The notes below the pieces were generated by a model. That model ran no database searches. It saw nothing but the letters and a program-made list of their open reading frames with translations, and was not told where the DNA came from. DNA of 64,000 nucleotides from Scylla paramamosain. Its lineage: Eukaryota; Arthropoda; Malacostraca; Decapoda; Portunidae. Of the stretch, positions 21,024 to 32,904 are shown piece by piece. Location of the stretch: assembly GCF_035594125.1 (NCBI RefSeq), contig NC_087151.1, positions 17,605,001-17,669,000 of the forward strand. Reading direction: 5' to 3'. The translations under genes were made by a program, and so were the position numbers. How positions within the stretch are numbered: the first letter of the stretch is position 1; each line of letters opens with the position of its first letter.

Positions 21024-22937
21024 GTGTGGTTTAATGCAAAGTGTGCAGAGGCAAAAAAGAAGAAGGAGAGGGCATGGAAAAAAATGAGGAAACAATGGAA
21101 TGAGATAAATAGAGAAGAATACAGGACAGCTAGAAATGATTATGTTAAAATAAGAAGAGAAGAAAAAAATTTTGAAAGAGATGTAGTTGGAAAGTGTAAA
21201 GAAGAACCCAAACTTTTCTATAGATATGTAAATGGAAAAATAAAGCATAGAGATACCATTACAAAGCTGAAGAAAAATGGAGAAATTTATGAAACCACAC
21301 AAGAGATGGCTGAGGTACTGAATAAAGGCTTTAAGTCTGTATTTACAAGAGAAACTGTCTTTGCATCACTGGGAGATGAGGAACAACAGAAAGGAATAGA
21401 AAACATACAAGTGGAAAGAAAAGAAATTAAAAGACTACTGGAAGAGCTAGATACTAGGAAGGCGATTGGACCAGATGAAGTAAATGGATGGATATTGAAA
21501 GAATGTAGAAAGGAATTGGAGGAACCAATATGGGAGATAATTAACAGTTCTTTGAAGGAGGGAAAAGTACCAAAGGAATGGAAGAGAGCAAATATAGTAC
21601 CGTTATACAAAGGAGGTAATAAAATGGAACCACTGAATTACAGACCAGTCTCACTCACGAGTATTGTAAGTAAACTCTATGAAATAGTCATTAAAAAGAG
21701 ATGGGTGCAATATCTTGAACAAGAAAATATAATAACAGAAAAACAATTCGGTTTCAGGAAAGAGAGATCTTGCGTAACAAACTTACTGAGCTTTTATACA
21801 AGAGTAATAGATAAACTACAAGAGAGAGATGGTTGGGTTGATGCAGTCTATTTAGATCTGAAAAAAACTTTTGATACAGTTCCACATAAAAGTCTCATAT
21901 GGAAACTGGAACATCGAGGAGGGCTAAAAGGAAAAATACTTAAGTGGATGAAGGATTATCTCCAAGGTAGGGAAATGAGTACAGTAATCAGAGATAATAA
22001 ATCAAGTTGGTGCGAAGTAACAAGCGGAGTACCACAAGGGTCTGTGTTGGCACCTATAATGTTTCAGGTCTATATAAATGATATGATGGTGGGTTTAAAT
22101 AGCTACATTAACATGTTTGCAGATGATGCAAAATTGATGAAAGTAATAAAGAACCAAGAGGATTGTGAGGAACTACAGAGGGATATTGATAGAATTTATG
22201 AATGGAGCAAACGATGGAAATTAGAATTTAATATAAAGAAGTGCCATGTAATGGAGATGGGAAGAAGTAAAAGGAGACCTTCATGGGAGTATAAGATGGG
22301 AGGAATCACAATACCAAAGAGCAAAGAAGAAAAAGACTTGGGAGTAATAATTCAAGACATGCTATCACCAGAAAAACACATCAATGGAATATTTGGCTCT
22401 ACATATAATTTGCTAGCAAATATCAGGGTGGCATTTAATTACCTAGACAAAGAAATGATGAAGAAAATTATAACACACATGATACGCCCCAAACTGGAAT
22501 ACGCAGCAGTGGTATGGTCTCCACACAAGAAGAAAGATATAAGGAAATTGGAAAGGATACAAAGAACAGCTACAAAAATGATACCTGAATTGGAAGACCT
22601 AAGTTACGAGGAAAGACTGGAAGAAATTGGATTACCAACACTGCAAGAAAGAAGGGAAAGAGGAGACCTGATAACAATGTTCAAAATAGTAAATGGCATG
22701 GAGAAAATAGACAGAGATGATCTAGTTGTAAAAGTGAAGGAAGGAGATAGACGTACAAGGGGACATATGAAGAAATTAAAGAAGAATCATTGTTTGGGAG
22801 ATATTAAGAAATACAGCTTTCCGCATCGAACGGTTGAAATGTGGAATAACTTAAAAGAAGAGGTGGTTGTGGCAAAGAGTGTGCACATGTTTAAAGAGAG
22901 ATTGGACAAATTCGGGTATGGAGACAGGACTAATTGA
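21024..22937 (+). CDS. LINE-B reverse transcriptase, intact 637-codon frame
   Basis: Reverse transcriptase domain of a CR1-like LINE, for target-primed reverse transcription. Motifs in order: GPDEVNGWILKECRKEL, KRANIVPLYKGGNKMEPLNYR (palm entry), VDAVYLDLKKTFDTVPH (first Asp), SGVPQGSVLAPIMFQVYIND, NMFADDAKLMK (catalytic FADD box) and EEKDLGVIIQDMLSP. The C-terminal part has RPKLEYAAVVWSPHKKKDI and LEDLSYEERLEEIGLPTLQ, typical of CR1-type elements. The upstream part (21024-21400) is very lysine-rich. The catalytic aspartates are present. Because the endonuclease is truncated and separated by a stop, the locus is probably not mobile by itself, but it is the best-preserved LINE ORF in the window. 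I use the displayed start only as the left edge of the open frame. Confidence 0.9.
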   Translation: MWFNAKCAEAKKKKERAWKKMRKQWNEINREEYRTARNDYVKIRREEKNFERDVVGKCKEEPKLFYRYVNGKIKHRDTITKLKKNGEIYETTQEMAEVLNKGFKSVFTRETVFASLGDEEQQKGIENIQVERKEIKRLLEELDTRKAIGPDEVNGWILKECRKELEEPIWEIINSSLKEGKVPKEWKRANIVPLYKGGNKMEPLNYRPVSLTSIVSKLYEIVIKKRWVQYLEQENIITEKQFGFRKERSCVTNLLSFYTRVIDKLQERDGWVDAVYLDLKKTFDTVPHKSLIWKLEHRGGLKGKILKWMKDYLQGREMSTVIRDNKSSWCEVTSGVPQGSVLAPIMFQVYINDMMVGLNSYINMFADDAKLMKVIKNQEDCEELQRDIDRIYEWSKRWKLEFNIKKCHVMEMGRSKRRPSWEYKMGGITIPKSKEEKDLGVIIQDMLSPEKHINGIFGSTYNLLANIRVAFNYLDKEMMKKIITHMIRPKLEYAAVVWSPHKKKDIRKLERIQRTATKMIPELEDLSYEERLEEIGLPTLQERRERGDLITMFKIVNGMEKIDRDDLVVKVKEGDRRTRGHMKKLKKNHCLGDIKKYSFPHRTVEMWNNLKEEVVVAKSVHMFKERLDKFGYGDRTN

Positions 22938-22987
22938 GCTTTGGCTCGGACCCTGTACTATACAACTAGGTAAATACAACTAGGTAA

Positions 22988-22989
<2 letters not shown>

Positions 22990-23032
<43 letters not shown>
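22990..23032. repeat. (CA)n tail of LINE-B copy 1
   Basis: Directly follows AACTAGGTAAATA and is then followed by AGTGCAGCCTAG. Confidence 0.95.
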
Positions 23033-23034
<2 letters not shown>

Positions 23035-23099
23035 GCAGCCTAGCTTCCATCTAGCAGATATAATGCACACACAAACGCACACACACACTGCATCTTAAT

Positions 23100-23342
23100 G
23101 TGTCTTAATATGTAGCCCCTGTTCACCTAACAGCATGTAGGTACAGGATGTAACCCAAAGGGTTGTGACCTCGCTGTCCTGGTGTGTGGTGTGTCAGTGG
23201 TCTCAGTCCTATCCATAGATCGGTCACTTTGAGCTCTGAGCTCTTTCCGTAGGGGAACGGCTGGCTGGGTGACCAGCAGATGACTGTAGGTGAATCGCAC
23301 ACAGTGCAGCCTAGCTTCCATCTACCACACACACACACACAC
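23100..23342 (+). mobile_element. SINE-like unit with CA tail
   Basis: A GC-balanced block of about 210 bp (GGATGTAACCCAAAGGGTTG, then GAGCTCTGAGCTCTTTCCGT) stands out from its surroundings and ends in (AC)n at 23325-23342. It resembles a short interspersed repeat I recall from crab genomes. The sequence AGTGCAGCCTAGCTTCCATC flanks it at 23033 and 23307 and, slightly diverged, at 23350, which looks like target duplication. No clear pol III boxes were identified. Confidence 0.5.
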
Positions 23343-23915
23343 ACATAGACAGTGCAGCCTAGTTTTCACCTACCAGATATAATGCATGTACTCTGTGTAA
23401 TAGCACAGTACTATTACAACCATACTAAATGTCCCAACCATCCAATATATTGTACTCCCTGTTCTCGACCCATCAAGGCATCTATCTCACCCTTTCATGT
23501 TTACATACACATCCTCAATAAAGAAAATAATTATCGTAATGGTAAATTCAGCCTTAGTTACCCATGAAAATGAAATAGTCGTAGAATAAGGCAGGTGGTG
23601 AGCAACGAAAGTTCCAGCCTTGCAGGTTTCTCTGTGCATTGAAGGCTTTGCTGCTGTTGTAAAAAAGACAAACATATTCGCTGGAACTATAATATACAAC
23701 TTTCCAATTAAGGAAAATATTTTCTCAGGTTTTTAAGCTGAACTAAAACTATTTGCCATGCTAAATTTGGAAAATAAACATTTTTCCTCGAACGTAAACC
23801 AGAAAATATGGGCTAGACCTTGCCTTCTGTTCGTCTCTCTCACAAACCTTCATTCCAAAAATGCTACTGACTCTCAGTACACATCATCCTTCCCTTTGAC
23901 CATCACTAAACTTTC

Positions 23916-24188
23916 ATGACTCTTGGTATGGGCAATTGTTTAGAGCGTGCAGATATTCTCTTTCTCACCAGTCTAGTGAGGGAAGCCTTACATAGAAACA
24001 CTGAGAAGAGCAACCCACTTACTGCCAAACTGAAGGTGATCATAACACTTAGACATCTTGGTGCTGGGAGAAGCTACAGGGAAAATGCAGTTGTGGGTCA
24101 TCGAGAGAGCTACAGGTGGCTTAGGATTATTCCTGAGTGCCAAAAACTGTTTGCTTACATCAAGACTCTTCAACAGGATCACATTTAA
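23916..24188 (+). pseudogene. Possible PIF/Harbinger transposase N-terminal fragment
   Basis: The frame contains NPLTAKLKVIITLRHLGAGR, followed near its end by IIPECQKLFAYI. HARBI1-type transposases have the pattern 'LSPEIKLAITLRYLATGxSY ... PEVCxAI' in their helix-turn-helix region, so this looks like a degraded cousin. No catalytic residues are included. This rests on recalled resemblance over about 50 residues only. Confidence 0.3.
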
Positions 24189-24436
24189 CTTGTTTCAAAG
24201 ATTGAATTACTTTCTTATCCACTGTGTCCTCAAAATAAAATTGAAGGAAATATTTATAGAAACTGTAAATTAGTAATGAATAGCAACTTTTGCTTTGTCT
24301 TTTAGTATTTGAAATCAAGTAACTTTGTTTGGAAACCAAATTATGTTATGGCAATCGAAGCAGTTGTGAGTTCAAAATTTTGTTCAAAAACCAATTTGTT
24401 AAAAAATGGAAGTGTTTGGTAACCAAGGTTCCACTG

Positions 24437-24858
24437 TATATAGAAAAGTATGCATAAATTGAGAGATTCAAACTTGTCCACATACTTTTTTCTACATGGA
24501 GAACAACACTATGGACATCTAGCAGCTGAGACCATGAACCAAAAGTCATGATATCTCCAGTTTTTACCCATTAGATATGATTTCAGTGAGACTGGATTTA
24601 TATTGAATTAAATTTTGTAGCTGTCTGGTAAGACAATGCTAGATGTTCTTGGTGGGTATTCTGTAGCTGGTGAGTAGTGATGCTTGTTTTATTAATCAAG
24701 TTACATTAGTTCATAGACAATCTAGTGGCTTGTCACTGTAAGAAGAGCACTCCCTTAGTTCTGCCAGTTGCCAGTGGTCCCTTTGTGAGGACAAGATAGC
24801 TTTGGATGGAGACAGAGTGGCTACTCATCTTGGGAGTAGGGGTGGGAGATGTTTTGCT

Positions 24859-24919
<61 letters not shown>

Positions 24920-24944
24920 CATTATTCGAACTTTTTTCATACAG
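24437..24944. other. Non-coding spacer, upstream of a candidate exon
   Basis: No gene recognised except the AG tract at 24863-24917. The segment ends with a pyrimidine-rich acceptor-like TTTTTTCATACAG at 24932-24944. Confidence 0.5.
24863..24917. repeat. (AG)n microsatellite
   Basis: 55 bp of AG repeat just upstream of the candidate first TRPA exon. Confidence 0.95.
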
Positions 24945-25021
24945 CATCAAGATGAACCAGACCACCATCCCTCTCCTGGTGCAGGATAGTGGACATGATA
25001 GGCAACAGCAGCAACAGCAAT
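24945..25021 (+). CDS. Candidate first coding exon of the TRPA channel gene
   Basis: An acceptor-like TTTTTTCATACAG precedes 24945. An ATG at 24952 starts MNQTTIPLLVQDSGHDR followed by six glutamines. A strong donor GTGAGTATT begins at 25022, leaving one base (T) of a split codon. The next certain TRPA exon (56335) needs exactly one base from the preceding exon, so the phases agree and the joined codon is TGT. The intron would be 31.3 kb. There is no other support: a one-base phase match has a one-in-three chance, and the glutamine run could be accidental. Upstream exons are possible since no in-frame stop lies between the acceptor and the ATG. Confidence 0.4.
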
Positions 25022-25042
25022 GTGAGTATTGGCTCTTTAGTA

Positions 25043-25044
<2 letters not shown>

Positions 25045-25085
<41 letters not shown>
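25045..25085. repeat. (TG)n microsatellite
   Basis: 41 bp of TG repeat, 23 bp into the presumed intron. Confidence 0.95.
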
Positions 25086-25086
<1 letters not shown>

Positions 25087-25618
25087 ATACTGTAGTTATA
25101 TATATTACAAATCCTTTGTAAGACTTTATATTTATGTTTCATTAAAGTGATAAATTGGATATTTTTAATGACCTTCACACCTAGTTATAAAGTATAAAGT
25201 GGGTAATTATGTACACCCATCAAAAAATTTTTCTTACCTTTATGGTATGATACAATTACACAGCAAATAATGATTTCTGTTATAACCTGTGTGGTATGGT
25301 GCAAGGTTGGGAACCTCGCTGTGCCAAGTTGCCAGTTACTGAGGAATTTGTGATTGGTATACTGTACGACACTGGTATGACTCGGAGAATGCACTCCATG
25401 AACTATTATATGCTCTGCAGAATGAACTCAAAACAGTTGTGTTCACACTAATGGGATAGTAGTACGAGATGTTGTTTAGGCTCCCAACATACGATGTTAC
25501 TTAGTTCTGGCAAACAACCAACAATCAGAATAAAGTATGAAGAAATAGGAAGGCACACCAACCTCCAAAAGTCCTTACGGCTGTAGTGCCACTATTTGTT
25601 GCGGTCAATCTTAGAGCC
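25086..25618. other. No gene seen
   Basis: Ordinary AT-rich sequence, presumed TRPA intron. Confidence 0.5.
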
Positions 25619-25725
25619 TTTTTTTTTTTTTTTTTATGTAAGAAGGACACTGGCCAAGGGCAACAAAAATCAATAAAAAAATTGCCCACTGAAATGCCAG
25701 TCCCGTAAAAGGGTCAAGGCAGTGG

Positions 25726-26133
25726 TCAAAAATTGGTGGATAAGTGTCTTGAAACCTCCCTCTTGAAGGAATTCAAGTCATAGGAAGGTGGAAATACAGA
25801 AGCAGGCAGGGAGTTCCAGAGTTTACCAGAGAAAGGGATGAATGATTGAGAATACTGGTTAACTCTTGCATTAGAGAGGTGGACAGAATAGGGGTGAGAG
25901 AAAGAAGAAAGTCTTGTGCAGCGAGGCCACGGAAGGAGGGGAGGCATGCAGTTAGCAAGATCAGAAGAGCAGTTAGTATGAAAATAGCGGTAGAAGACAG
26001 CTAGATATGCAACATTGCGGCGGTGAGAGAGAGGCTGAAGACAGTCAGTTAGAGGAGAGGAGTTGATGAGACGAAAAGCTTTTGATTCCACCCTGTCTAG
26101 AAGAGCAGTATGAGTGGAACCCCCCACAGACAT
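25726..26133 (-). pseudogene. LINE-A C-terminal region
   Basis: The third frame segment: GGSTHTALLDRVESKAFRLI, SPLTDCLQPLSHRRNVAYLA, FYRYFHTNCSSDLANCMPP and FIPFSGKLWNSLPASVFPPS, ending at the LINE stop (SFKREVSRHLSTNF). This module is conserved in every LINE-A copy. It follows the frame loss in the G-run near 26185. Confidence 0.88.
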
Positions 26134-27446
26134 GTGAAGCGTACTCCATACATGGACGGATAAGGCCCTTGTACAGAGTTAGCAACTGGGGGGGGTGAGA
26201 AAAACTGGCGGAGACGTCTCAGAACACCTAACTTCATAGAAGCTGTTTTAACTAGAGATGAGATGTGAAGTTTCCAGTTCAGATTATAAGTAAAGGACAG
26301 ACTGAGGATGTTCAGTGTAGAAGAGGGGGACAGTTGAGTGTCATTGAAGAAGAGGGGATAGTTGTCTGGAAGGTTGTGTCGAGTTGATAGATGGAGAAAT
26401 TGAGTTTTTGAGGCATTGAACAATACCAAGTTTGCTCTGCCCCAATCAGAAATTTTAGAAAGATCAGAAGTCAGGCGTTCTGTGGCTTCCCTGCGTGCTA
26501 TGTTTACCTCCTGAAGGGTTGGACGTCTATGAAAAGACGTGGAAAAGTGCAGGGTGGTATCATCAGCGTAGGAGTGGATAGGACAAGAAGTTTGGTTTAG
26601 GAGATCATTAATGAATAATAAGAAGAGAGTTGGTGACAGGACAGAACCCTGAGGAACACCACTGTTAATAGATTTAGGAGAAGAACAGTGACCGTCTACC
26701 ACAGCAGCAATAGAACGGTCAGAAAGGAAACTTGAGATGAAGTTACAGAGAGAAGGATAGAAAACGTAGGAGGGTAGTTTGGAAATCAAAGCTTTGTGCC
26801 AGACTCTATCAAAAGCTTTTGATATGTCCAAGGCAACAGCAAAAGTTTCACAAAAATCTCTAAAAGAGGAAGACCAAGACTCAGTAAGGAAAGCCAGAAG
26901 ATCACCAGTAGAGCGGCCTTGACGGAACCCATACTGGGGATCAGATAGAAGGTTGTGAAGTGATAGATGTTTAAGAATCTTCCTGTTGAGGATAGACTCA
27001 AAAACTTTAGATAGGCTGGAAATTAAAGCAATAGGACGGTAGTTTGAGGGATTAGAACGGTCACCCTTTTTAGGAACAGGTTGAATGTAGGCAAACTTCC
27101 AGCAAGAAGGAAAGGTAGATGTTGACAGACAGAGCTGAAAGAGTTTGACTAGGCAAGGTGCAAGCACGGAGGCACAGTTTCGGAGAACAATAGGAGGGAC
27201 CCCATCAGGTCCATAAGCCTTCCGAGGGTTTAGGCCAGCGAGGGCATGGACCATAAACATCATTGTGAAGAATTTTAATACGTGGCATGAAGTAGTCAGA
27301 GAGTGGAGGAGAGGGAGGAACAAGCCCAGAATCGTCCAAGGTAGAGTTTTTAGCAAAGGTTTGAGCAAAAAGTTCAGCTTTAGAAATAAATGTGATAGCA
27401 GTGGTGCCATCTGGTTGAAGTAGAGGAGGGAAAGAAGAAGAAGCAA
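26097..27446 (-). pseudogene. LINE-A reverse transcriptase, 449-codon open frame
   Basis: Continues the polyprotein after the shift near 27245 (codons before that are a shadow). RT motifs in order: [79 protein letters not shown] (first Asp), GVPQGSVLSPTLFLLFINDL and SYADDTTLHFSTSF (catalytic YADD), then RANLVLFNASKTQFLHLS. It is lost near 26185 in a run of eight Gs where the sister copy at 16312 has six. All catalytic residues are present. Confidence 0.9.
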
Positions 27447-28692
27447 AGTTATTGGAGATATTTTTGGCTAGATGCCAGAAATCACGAGGGGAGTTAGATC
27501 TTGAAAGGTTTTGACATTTTCTGTTAATGAAGGAGTTTTTGGCTAGTTGGAGAACAGACTTGGCATGGTTCCGGGCAGAAATATAAAGTGTATGAGATTC
27601 TGGTGATGGAAGGCTTAAGTACCTTTTGTGGGCCACCTCGCTATCATGTATAGCACGAGAACAAGCTGTGTTAAACCAAGGTTTAGAAGGTTTAGGACGA
27701 GAAAAAGAGTGAGGAATGTACGCCTCCATGCCAGACACTATCACCTCTGTTATGCGCTCAGCACACAAAGACGGGTCTCTGACACGGAAGCAGTAGTCAT
27801 TCCAAGGAAAATCAGCAAAATACCTCCTCAGGTCCCCCCAACTGGCAGAGGCAAAACGCCAGAGGCACCTTTGCTTAGGGGGATCCTGAGGAGGGATTGG
27901 AGTGATAGGACAAGATAAAGATATGAGATTGTGATCGGAGGAGCCCAACGGAGAAGAAAGGGTGACAGCATAAGCAGAAGGATTAGAGGTCAGGAAAAGG
28001 TCAAGAATGTTGGGCGTATCTCCAAGACAGTCAGGAATGCGAGTAGGGTGTTGCACCAATTGTTCTAGATCATGGAGGATAGCAAAGTTGTAGGCTAGTT
28101 CACCAGGATGGTCAGTGAAGGGAGAGGAAAGCCAAAGCTGGTGGTGAACATTGAAATCTCCAAGAATGGAGATCTCTGCAAAAGGGAAGAGGGTCAGAAT
28201 GTGCTCCACTTTGGAAGTTAAGTAGTCAAAGAATTTCTTATAGTCAGAGGAGTTAGGAGAGAGGTATACAGCACAGATAAATTTAGTATGAGAGTGACTC
28301 TGTAGTCGTAGCCAGATGGTGGAAAATTCGGAAGATTCAAGAGCGTGGGCATGAGAGCAGGTTAAGTCATTGCGCACATAAGCGCAGCATCCAGCTTTGG
28401 ATCGAAAATGAGGATAGAGAAAGTAGGAGGAAACAGAAAAGGGGCTACTGTCAGTTGCCTCAGACACCTGAGTTTCAGTGAGGAAAAGAAGATGAGGTTT
28501 AGAAGAGGAGAGGTGGTGTTCTACAGATTGAAAATTAGATCTTAGACCGCGAATGTTGCAGAAGTTAATGAAGAAAAAGTTGAGGGGGGTGTCAAGACAC
28601 TTAGGGTCGTCGACAGAAAGGCAGTCCGACCTGGGGACATTTATGGTCCCCTCCCCAGATGGGGACTCCGAGGCTGGTGTAGGAGTCGCCAT
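27205..28692 (-). pseudogene. LINE-A endonuclease plus connector, 495-codon open frame
   Basis: Starts at the LINE ATG ([15 protein letters not shown]). The endonuclease spans about residues 35-235: [51 protein letters not shown] (catalytic GDFN), [19 protein letters not shown] and [12 protein letters not shown] (SDH motif). The connector follows, with [39 protein letters not shown] and [13 protein letters not shown]. The frame is lost near 27245, where ATGGACCATAAACATCATTG replaces the ATGGAAAACATCATTG of sister copies, a four-base gain. The domain would nick target DNA to prime reverse transcription. All catalytic landmarks look intact. Confidence 0.9.
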
Positions 28693-28935
28693 GATGATTT
28701 TAAAATTTTTGAGTGAAGGGTGTGTGTGTTATTAGGTGCTTGTAGTTTTGTGTGGAGGAAGAGAGTTGTCTTTAGAGGGCAGGCTGTGACTGCCCCCTTG
28801 TGTTGTGAGACACAAAGGGAAATGTTCAGTGAGGTCACAGCTGGGTTTAATGATAAGTTCACAGCACCCCCTGAACAGTGCTTTAGACCTCACTGGGAGT
28901 AATTATCGTTTCGGCAGGTGTCTACTGCCTCCTCC

Positions 28936-29036
28936 TAATAAAAAATATATTGATGGGTGTTCATGATTAGTGAATATGATTTAGGTGTAAATCATTGATG
29001 TTAGGTATTTGTAGTACTGTATTATTGTTGTTGTTG

Positions 29037-29103
<67 letters not shown>

Positions 29104-29471
29104 AGGTTGACCATCAGTATTGATTCTAGAGGAATTCCAAGTTAGCTATTTTCTGGATTAATTGAGGTTTATCCCTTGACACCTCTATTACACCGACTGA
29201 TATGTGTAAAATGCCAAAGAATATTTTCCAGTAAAATGAAGTGGCTACTGTACTAAATCAAACACAAACATTATGAAATGAAATAGAAAACAAGCCTGGT
29301 GAAATCCTGGACATATCTTGCTACTCCTTCCTTGTTTGCTGATAATTTTTTCTCCGCAGACCTGTGCATTGAATTTATTTATATATATATTTATTTATTT
29401 ATTTTATTTATTTATTTTTATTTATTTATTTATCCATTTATTTATTTATTTTTATTTATTTGTTTTTATTT
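28936..29471. other. Spacer with TTA and TTTA tracts
   Basis: A (TTG/TTA)n tract at 29022-29102 and a (TTTA)n tract at about 29379-29470; the latter merges with the 3' end of LINE-A copy 6. No gene seen. Confidence 0.6.
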
Positions 29472-32290
29472 CTTTTTATGTAGGAGGGAGACCAGCCAAG
29501 GACAACAAAAATCTAATTAAAAAAAAAAAAGCCCACTGAGATGCTGGTCCTGAATAGGGTCCAAAGCAGCAGTCAAAAATTGAAGGATAAGTGTCTTGAA
29601 ACCTCCCTCTTTAAGGAATTCAAGTCATAGGAAGATGGAAATACAGGAGCAGGCAGGGAGTTCCAGAGTCTACCAGAGTAAGGGATGAATGATTAAGAAT
29701 ACTGGTTAACACTTGCATTAGAGAGGTGGACAGAATAGGGGGTGAGAGAGAGAAGAAAGTCTTGTGTAGTGAGGCCACGGGAGGAGGGGAGGCATGCAGT
29801 TAGCAAAAATCAGAAGAGCATTTAGTATGAAAATAGCAGTAGAAGACAGCTAGATATGCAACATTGCAGTGATGAGAAAGAGGCTGAAGACAGTCAGTTA
29901 GAGGAAAAGAATTGATGAGATGAAAAGCTTTTGATTCCACCCTGCCTAAAAGAGTGGTATGAGTGGAACCCAACCAGACATGTGAAGCATGCTCCATACA
30001 TGGACAGATAAGGCTCTTGTACAGAATTAGCAGCTGTGGGAGTGAGAAGAACTGGCAGAGATGTCTCAGAATGCCTAACTTCATAGAAGCTGTTTTAACT
30101 AGAGATGAGATGTGAAGTTCCCAGTTCAGATTAGAAGAGGACAGATTGAGAACGTTCAGTGCAGAAGAGGGGGACAGTTAAGTGCCATTGAAGAAGAGGG
30201 GATAGCTGTCTGGAAGGTTGTGCCAAGTTGATAGATGGAGGGATTTAGTTTTTGAGGAACTGAACAATACCAAGTTCCTGCCCCAATTACAAATTTTAAA
30301 GAGAGCAGAGATCAGGCATTCTGCGGCTTCCCTGCGTGAATTATTTACTTCCTGAAGGGTTGGATGTCTATGAAAAGATGTGGAAAAGTGCAGGATGGTA
30401 CCATCAGCATAGGAGTGGATAGGACAAGAAATTTGGTTTAGAAGATCATTTATGAATAATAGGAAGAGAGTGGATGACAGGACCCTGAGGAACACAACTG
30501 TTAATAGATTTAGGAGAAGAACAGTGACCATCTACCACAGCAGCAATAGAATAGTCAGAAAGGAAACTTGAGATGAAGTTACAGAGAGAAGGATAAAAGC
30601 CATAGGAGGGTAGTTTGGAAATCAAAGCTTTGTGCCAGACTCTATCAAAAGTTTTGATATGTCTAAGACAACAGCAAAAGTTTCACCAAAATCTCTAAAA
30701 AAGAATGACCAAAACTCAGTAAGAAAAGCCAGAAGATCACCAGTAGAGCAGCCTTGACAGAACCCATACAGGTGATTAGTTAAAAGGTTGTAAAGTGATA
30801 GATATTTAAGAATATTCCTGGTGAGGATAGATTCAAAAACTTTAGATAGACAGGAAATTAAAACCATAAGACAGTAGTTTGAGGGATTAGAACAGTCATC
30901 CTTTTAAGGAATAGGCTGGATGTAGGCAAGCTTCCAGCAAGAAGGAAAGGTAGATGTTGACAGACAGAGCTGAAAGAGTTTGACTAGGCAAGGTGCAAGC
31001 ACAGAGGAGCAGTTTTGGAGAACAATAGGAGGGACCCCATCAGGTCCATAAGCCTTCTGAGGGTTTAGGCCAGGGAGGGCATGGAAAACATCATTGCAAA
31101 GAATTTTAATAGGTAGCATGAAGTAGTCAGAGGGTGGAGGAGAGGGAGGAACAAGCCCTGAATCATCCAAGGTAGAGCTTTTAGCAAAGGTTTCAACGAA
31201 GAGTTCAGCTTTAGAGATAGATGTGATAGCACTGGTGCCATCTGTAGATGTGATAGCAGTGGTGCCATCTGGTTGAAATAAAGGAGGGAAGATGAAGAAA
31301 CAAAGTTATTGGAGATGTTTTTGGCTAGATGCCAGAAGTCATGAGGAGAGTTAGATCTTGAAAGATTTTGACACTATTGATGAAGGAATTTTTTAACTAG
31401 TTGGAGAACAGACTTTGCATGATTCTGGGCAGAAATATAAAGCACATGAGATTCAGATGATGGAAAGCTCACCTACCTTTTGTGAGCCACCTCTCTATCA
31501 TGTATCACCTCTGTTATGCACTCAGCACAGAGACTTGTCTCTGATATGGAATCAGTAGTCATTTTAAGGAAAATCAGCATATTACCTTGTCAGGCTAGTT
31601 CACTAGGATGGTCAGTGAAAGGAGAGGAAGTCAAAACTGGTGGTTAACATTTAAGCCTCCAAGAATGGACATCTCCACTAAAGGGAAGAGAGTCAGGATG
31701 TGTTCCACATTGGAAGTTGAGTAGTCAAAGAATATCTTATAGTCAGAAGAGTTAGGTGAGAAATATACAGCACAGATAAATTTAGTTTGAGAGTGACTCT
31801 GTGGTCATAGCCAGATGGTGGAAAACTTGTAAGATTTGAGGGAGTGGGCATGAGAGCAGGTTAAGTCATTGCACATATAGATGCAATATCCAGCTTTGGA
31901 TTGAAAATGAGGGTAAAGTAGGAGGGAACAGAAAAGGGGCTACTGTCAGTTGCCTCAGACACCTGTGTTTCACTGAGGAAAAAAAGATGGGGTTTAATAG
32001 AGGAGAGGTGATGTTCTACAGACTGAAAATTAGATCTAAGAACATGAATGTTGCAGGCGTTAATGAAGAAAAGTTGAGGGGAGGGTGTCAAGACATTTAT
32101 GGTTGATACCAGAAGAGCAGTCCGACCTGGGGACATTTGTGGTCCCTTCCCTAGATGGGGACTCTAAGGTTGGTGTAGTCACCATGATAATTTGGAATTT
32201 TGAGTGAAGGGTGTGTGTGCAATTAGGTGCTTGTAGTTTTGTGTGACTGCCCCCTTGTGTTGTGAGACAAAGGGAAACATTCAGTGGGGT
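29472..32290 (-). mobile_element. LINE-A copy 6, decayed, with internal deletion
   Basis: Matches LINE-A from the 3' UTR (29480 on) to the start region (about 32180) and part of the 5' UTR. Frames are short: 30084-29800 C-terminal part, 30531-30178 and 30867-30622 RT, 31170-30904 connector, 32136-31861 endonuclease start. Between about 31500 and 31620 roughly 0.5 kb of endonuclease/connector sequence is missing relative to copy 5. Non-functional. Confidence 0.88.
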
Positions 32291-32904
32291 ACAGGCCACC
32301 AAATGCTTTACTCTGTCTCATGTAAACTGGTGAAGCTTGCTCCTCATACAGGGGTGAGAGGATTGTTGAAGGTGGTTGGTGATTGGCTGATGGTCAGAAA
32401 ACAGTGGGAAATAGGTAATTTTACCACACCTCACTGTTTCGCTCATATTTTCTTGAATGCAGTCGTAAGCTTCACATGAAGCATTGCAGTGTCACCATGA
32501 ATAAATTTACCAAGACTGCATGTAAGAATCAGCTGGCATATTATGATGTAGAAGGCAGTGGGAGGTGGGAAATAGACCACACGAGAAATAGGTCAGTGAC
32601 AGGAGCAGAGAGAGAGCGAGAGGTCACCGTCCTGTGCTTGGACCTGGCGCAGACCACTGCACTCACCACAGTGAGGTTAATTGTTCATTGAAGCTTTGAA
32701 TGACTTCCTTTAATTTGTAGTACTATATACAGTGTAATTAAACATAATATTGTAAGGAATGTAAAGTCACATGAATGTATCATTAAGTATGAAAACATGA
32801 GCACATCTATCAAGAAATAATAAGCTAAGAATTCTTAGAGCAAATCAGAGTATGTGCCAAACTGATCCATCAAACACAAGTGACAATGTGAAGATTAGTA
32901 ACCT
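32291..32904. other. No gene recognised
   Basis: A short open frame at 32476-32691 has no recognisable domain. The segment abuts the Harbinger-like element at 32905. Confidence 0.45.

Larger units (their letters stand above)
20285..23032 (+). mobile_element. LINE-B copy 1 (CR1-like), 5'-truncated, microsatellite tail
   Basis: Begins within the endonuclease domain directly after a CA tract and ends with the tandem 3' motif ACAACTAGGTAAATAC (twice, 22960-22990) followed by (AC)n to 23032. There is no poly(A). CR1-type LINEs end in short tandem repeats rather than poly(A), which fits. The 3' motif is shared by copies at 44.5, 48.6 and 55.6 kb. Confidence 0.9.
25619..28935 (-). mobile_element. 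LINE-A copy 5, full-length and best preserved
   Basis: Poly(T) at 25619-25635 marks the 3' end. The 5' terminus at 28935 matches that of copy 4. About 3.32 kb long: 5' UTR of about 243 bp, a single long ORF region with only two frame changes, then a short 3' UTR. It lies antisense to the TRPA gene within its putative first intron. Confidence 0.93.

Noticed and set aside
32476..32691. 71-codon plus-strand frame
   Set aside because: No domain or conservation cue; left as unassigned spacer.
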